IMG/VR virus record: IMGVR_UViG_3300045964_000112
Location: 1 to 23,817 of that record
DNA length: 23,817 nucleotides
Source of the DNA: a virus
Strand: one strand, 5' to 3'
Part shown: positions 21,401 through 23,817 of the stretch, in pieces
Position numbering within the stretch: position 1 is the stretch's first letter
Layout: every line of letters starts with the position of its first letter
Translations under genes and position numbers: made by a program
Notes under the pieces: generated by a model
The model's input: the letters and a program-made list of their open reading frames with translations, nothing else
Databases searched by the model: none
What the model was told of the DNA's origin: nothing

Positions 21401-23817
21401 GTCGACGAGCGCCTGCGCGGTGTCGGCGCGGAGCTTGGCCTGCTCGGCGGGCGTCAGGTGCGGTGCGAGGACTTCGAACCCGTCGGGCGTGTTGCGCTCG
21501 TCGAGCTGGAAGAACTCGCCGCCGTCCTTGTAGATGCCAGCCTGCTGCAGCGGTGACTCGCCGCTCTTCATGCCGCGCGCGAGCTCGGCGTCCCGCGCTT
21601 CCACTTCGGCGAGCGCCGCCGCGTTCACCTCGAAGACGTAGACGGGCGTGGTCGCCTGGCCTTGTGCCCAGGCCGCGGCTGCGCGGTGGTGCCCGTCCAT
21701 CAGGTAGACCTGGCCCTGGTAGCGCACGCCGATCGCGGGCGGGTGAGTCGTCTGCGCGCCGTCGTCAGTCGTCTGCCGCTTCTGCTCGACGATCGCGCGC
21801 ACGACACTCGGCTGCGTGGCGACGAGCTGCGCAACGGGGACCTGCTCGATCGTGGGCCGCTGCGCGAGCGACTGCGCCGCCTGATACAGCTGCTCGGCAC
21901 GGCGTGTGTCGATGCGCGGGAACGGCACCGGCATCACGTCGACGACGTCGCGCTGCTCGAGCTCGTCGCCGAAGTGAATGTCGTCGACGCTGCCCTCGCC
22001 AGTGTCGACGGAATCGGGGGCCTCGTCCTCGGTGTGTTCGCGTAGCGACGGGTCGCCGATCCACAGGCCGCGCTCCCACCACTTCTCACTGATGTCGACA
22101 TCGAGCTCCTCGTGGAGCTCCTGCGTGCCGGGGAGCACATCGTCGGCGGTAGTGCCGCCGGCGGTGTCGGGCCGGCTCGCAACGTTGACCGCTTCGATGA
22201 GCACGTTCAGGTCGTCCTGCAGCCAGGCGTACCCGTCCTCCTGCATCAGCGAGCGGGTCAGGTCGTCCCAGGTGCGGCCGTCGGTACGGACCACGCTCTT
22301 GACGCCGTTGACGTCGTAGTGCGTCTCGCCGTTGACCGTGCGACCGCGGACGCCGTCGATCAGGTCGGTGACGCCGCCCTGGTCGGTGCGAATGCCGCCG
22401 TAGCCGGCGATCGCCGAGAGCAGGGTGCGCGGGTCGTCTTCCGCCTCGCGCTGCGCGGCGACGTTCTCGGCGCGCAGGCGCATCCGGTAGCGGAGCTCCT
22501 CGGCGAGCAGGGCGCCGTCGACCGCGGGGTCGAGCGCCGTCGCGGCGTCGACGACGTGCGTGACGATTGCTTCGGTGTGGGCCGTCTCGCGGGTCTGGCG
22601 CGCCTCGCGCGTTTCGCCCTCGACGCCGCGCGACGGGGGAATGTCGTTGGCGCGCGCGGCGGCCTGCGGGGTGGCGGCGCGCGCCACGATGGGCCGGCCT
22701 TGGGTGTCGGTGATGGTGAAGGCGAACGGCCGCGAGCGATAGAGCTCGAGTGGGTCGACGCCGCGCGCCTGGGCGCGGGTCACCTCGCGCGTGGCGATGT
22801 AGCGCGCGAACGTCTTGGCGAGTTGCGGCGACTCGCCGGCGCTGACCATCTTCTCGAGCACGTCGGCCGCGATCTGCACCGCCGGCGTGTCGGCCTCGCT
22901 CACCGTCTTGCTCTGGTCGGCGAGCGCCTCGACCTCGCGCTCGAGCGCGGCGGCCTCGGCCTGCGACTCGCGGACGTTCTGCTGTTCTGGAGAAAGCCGG
23001 AACTCGTTCTGGAAGAACTGGAAATGTTTGCCCTCGGCGGCGCCGGCAATCTTGGTGACGAAGGTGGCGAAGGGGACTGGCAGGTTCGGGAGCTCCTGCT
23101 GCCGCGCCTCGGCCAGGGCATTCGGGTTGCCGGTGAGCTCCGCGGCGACGACGTCGGGCTGGAGGCCTTCGTGTTGCCAGTACTCGGTGAACGTCTCGAT
23201 CGGCAGGTAGACGGTGTCGACGCCGTTGGCGGTGCCGGCCTGCGCGAGAATCTCGCCGGCGGCCTGCTCCGAGCGTTGCGCGACCTTGCTCGCGGCGACC
23301 GACGCGGCGAGCGCCTGCATGGCTTGCTGGCGCTGCTCGGCGATCGCGACCAGGCGTTCGTGGGCGCGGTGGCCCACGGTGGCGTGGACGCCGCCGGCGA
23401 CGGTGCCGCCGACGAGCCCGCCGAGCAGGCCTTCCTCGAGCATGTCGAGCGCGGTCTGCTTCGCATCGAACGCCTGGCCGGTCGTCGCGGTGGTGGTGAC
23501 GTCGGCGATCGCTTTCTGGAGCGCCTCGGTGATCGCTTCCGCGCGCATCTCCTTGACGCCTTCCTTGAGCGTGCCGGTGAGCCAGGTCGATCGGACCGGC
23601 TGCACCAGGGCTTTCGCGACGACGCGCTCGGCGACCTCGTGGCCCAGCACGCCGGCGAGGCGCTTGCCGATCCCGAAGGGCACCTTCGTGTCGAGCGCGG
23701 CGATCGCCGAGCCGCCCAGGAACGCGCCCAGGCCAATCTCGGCCTCGGGGTCGACCGCGCGAATGTCGGCGACCACTTCGCCGTAGCCGAGCGTGAAGCC
23801 GGGGATCGCGCCGATGA
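15404..23817 (-). CDS. Giant phage polyvalent protein, 5' end outside window
   Basis: The frame is open to the right edge; residues below are counted from the GTG at 23776. Regions in order: Gly/Ala-rich membrane-active-like segments (1-130); a conserved polyvalent N-terminal module (180-270, VDTVYLPIETFTEYW, then NEFRLSPEQQNVRE); ParB/Srx-like domain with DGHHR at 694-698; HhH-GPD-like region 765-1010 (LSGPKV near 914, TTDSW 934-938); Lys/Arg/Ala helix 1070-1135; LPD/barnase-EndoU-like region 1145-1290; GNAT acetyltransferase about 1400-1490 (QNDGIGSAML near 1432); HESAH metallopeptidase motif 1548-1552; long helical region; and an LPD38-like C-terminal region from about 2100, with a late hydrophobic segment near 2640. 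Motifs of the type GEF(F/E)Q precede several domains. Such proteins are thought to enter the host with the DNA. Individual enzyme activities are inferred. Confidence 0.82.
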   Translation of the reverse strand, partial: IGAIPGFTLGYGEVVADIRAVDPEAEIGLGAFLGGSAIAALDTKVPFGIGKRLAGVLGHEVAERVVAKALVQPVRSTWLTGTLKEGVKEMRAEAITEALQKAIADVTTTATTGQAFDAKQTALDMLEEGLLGGLVGGTVAGGVHATVGHRAHERLVAIAEQRQQAMQALAASVAASKVAQRSEQAAGEILAQAGTANGVDTVYLPIETFTEYWQHEGLQPDVVAAELTGNPNALAEARQQELPNLPVPFATFVTKIAGAAEGKHFQFFQNEFRLSPEQQNVRESQAEAAALEREVEALADQSKTVSEADTPAVQIAADVLEKMVSAGESPQLAKTFARYIATREVTRAQARGVDPLELYRSRPFAFTITDTQGRPIVARAATPQAAARANDIPPSRGVEGETREARQTRETAHTEAIVTHVVDAATALDPAVDGALLAEELRYRMRLRAENVAAQREAEDDPRTLLSAIAGYGGIRTDQGGVTDLIDGVRGRTVNGETHYDVNGVKSVVRTDGRTWDDLTRSLMQEDGYAWLQDDLNVLIEAVNVASRPDTAGGTTADDVLPGTQELHEELDVDISEKWWERGLWIGDPSLREHTEDEAPDSVDTGEGSVDDIHFGDELEQRDVVDVMPVPFPRIDTRRAEQLYQAAQSLAQRPTIEQVPVAQLVATQPSVVRAIVEQKRQTTDDGAQTTHPPAIGVRYQGQVYLMDGHHRAAAAWAQGQATTPVYVFEVNAAALAEVEARDAELARGMKSGESPLQQAGIYKDGGEFFQLDERNTPDGFEVLAPHLTPAEQAKLRADTAQALVDRFLEIPRDADWEAVAVAGRAKKGWYGRSTTAIRAMFGMVDSVRFSALLAALSPRTEVETNLANTLRMWKHWLEAGRPTDREAILALLARSMSGQRDEASMLDSWRNNAVTALATEDPLRIVLSGPKVHSFAMNLWGYVHEVTTDSWMVTFAALEEGVLGSGARNVAGTDPGKTPGYLAFSAKVRRVAKTLTRRTGEPWTAANVQETVWSWAKTLYELSEAEGLSAEAFLKSGKLTDEAIASVPDFATLFTADADVRSLLEAAGYGEELRVFARSDARRRRRDSDRAAAGGTGSRGPHRVTPALLRSARRLDEVRQRRRDGAAARKRAQQKAAREKLKAAKARARAKRGEFEQREFWHLGEATRRSASTKAEARAAARTLQGKSLINVPSGRRATLTRDGINKMLDDPKVVERSSTRADHFLAVANIDQLFERAILNPAESAPARQATDNTIVAFHRFYAPLRVRDGFVRLVRITAKEVGPGQQPELGDRLYAIEAIEVERATDPSSFVGTAPAASAEDVAGPATRPDEPVITPDPAPVHGDDHHAPTRQGTAAPRPTSAGSVDSLVEAIRAFNARRGEFEQRERAPRAWPTGAERDALNEELDTLTQQIRDNAGGGVFLEAHISQGGDLSLDSIAVPQSRQNDGIGSAMLEQLLAWADAHNLAVSLDAAPAPRKKGALARFYARHGFITNGSARYYDGAIAGTLVRPSKSERRTGEFSHADTAGGDEGGILRGGFNKYSRTIRLIAGQANLSTFLHESAHLFLEELVEDAVSVPEGHALRADAATALAFIGFTGTLEEFQALEVTDDARRMHETWAEAFVEYLHQGQAPTPELQSLFSKFRSWLVAVYRTLTGRGIDVPEDVRGVMDRLFASEEAIAAAQRERSFKPLFSNAATAGVSELEFAAHEAAMRQASEEAREALNAVVMADWRKTQAADWKAKRELVEREVRGEFNAQPAFVAQSVIRTGKLPDGTDPSFSDGTPIKLSKDAIVQQFGREMLDRLPRPYLYTRAGGSDPAIVATLTGFPDAETLLEALVVTPALNAVIAAETDKRMLERHGTQMLDKFSLADAAKAAVTDQRRKVISAELAMLTKNMAAAAIPNPRVTRLAAQQAVAKTRVRDLHPAQYRAAAARASHQAFEAWGKNDRAGAIAAKRQELFALELARAAFEAVDRGERIERQMRQLDTSSRLRGRLGKAGVLDQIDQVLERYEFRRVSNKDLSRRQSLRAYLEELAQQGVPTDHIPDEVKDDARRIHWRELTVEELDGVGDGVKALVHLGRLKDKLLTAQATRDLEALQGDLATHVEQVGPRPRGVVLEPRRTEEQRNRKRKGWVLGHRTLSSLIFEMDGYSHGPLWQYLMRPLNEALETKAAMMGTATTFFVDHLNTHYTGGEQLSMQALALVPGTGLRLSKMARLMVALNSGNATNKQRMRDGHGWGEPTYTAILESLDARDWDWVEGVWVHIDSYWDETAKKMKRIQGSAADKVEAEPFTVNVGGTPRTLRGGYFPIKFEAASSPIAAAHEDAGVGLLHQNTAYMATTVRRGHEKQRAEGNVSRAVRLDFGVIPEHLNDVIHAIAMHEAIIDVGRILNPRGELAKAIHAVHGDKPLETIRKSLRYIAVGEHQEYKDISGFVNTMRRGSQVVGLGLNFVTPLLQVAGLGNVMARVGPVRTLAAALRVLGGQSRLKQIRAESSFMRTRPQTINREIHEFAQRVGLHQGQFEIGMDAITRKVFRDRVTYAHAQRGFFAMITKMQSLVDAVAYTAARDQALKQGKDEATAIAIGNQVVRDTQASGESAYQAEVLRGDEFQKLFTTFFGPMLATYNLWTEQMHKSRRDVGTGGSKLKASGELAAQFAFLFLVGPAIITLVREGTRGDLGDDDDDERFLFEVGMAMAGTTLFVRDGWQAAGSVFGYEGPPGTRPIATFGDTAKRVVGAWNDEDYMAVLGEAGAGGVSIGGAFLQLPTGAALRAWRSYKAWSEGELEIGLLRAMAFGYDREGYDGE

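Overview
The window is a stretch of a GC-rich temperate bacteriophage genome; both sides of its attachment site carry phage genes. No host marker gene is present, so the host cannot be named beyond a high-GC bacterium with a tRNA-Arg(CCG) gene that the phage probably uses as its integration target. No CRISPR array, insertion sequence or complete RNA gene was seen.

Left arm (1-5843, all minus strand): a compact early operon with many ATGA/GTGA stop-start overlaps. Reading leftwards from the control region it encodes a small Xre/Cro-type regulator, an excisionase-like small HTH protein, a YqaJ/lambda-type recombination exonuclease, a coiled-coil protein with a Cys-rich tail, a winged-helix replication initiator whose own gene contains palindromic iterons beside an AT-rich stretch (a lambda-O-like origin), several small proteins of unknown function, an HNH-like zinc protein, and at the window edge a ParA-type ATPase with an 18-bp palindrome and an upstream 14-bp repeat.

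Control and integration region (5844-9561): a divergent promoter region separates the early operon from a rightward Xre repressor. Then come a small three-helix membrane protein and a rightward cassette: a 26-codon remnant of a BrnT toxin gene, a 58-residue helical protein, a two-part antitoxin (CopG-antitoxin-like N-terminus, BrnA-like C-terminus) and a tyrosine integrase that overlaps the antitoxin stop. Just downstream of int lies the 3' half of a tRNA-Arg(CCG) gene without its 5' half, read as the attP core.

Right arm (9562-23817, all minus strand): the late module, read leftwards towards attP. It begins beyond the right edge with a giant polyvalent protein (more than 2,800 residues; ParB-like, HhH-GPD-like, nuclease-like, GNAT, HExxH peptidase and LPD38-like regions), followed by a tail fibre protein, a G8/beta-helix tail spike, a holin/spanin-like membrane protein, a lysozyme-like endolysin and two small proteins. 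Stop-start overlaps link the giant protein to the fibre, the fibre to the spike, and the holin-like gene to the endolysin.

Together: the Xre pair probably sets lysis versus lysogeny; int/attP integrates; exonuclease and initiator act in recombination and replication; ParA may help maintain or position the genome; the giant protein is probably carried in the virion and delivered with the DNA. Functions of the small early proteins are not recognisable from sequence alone.
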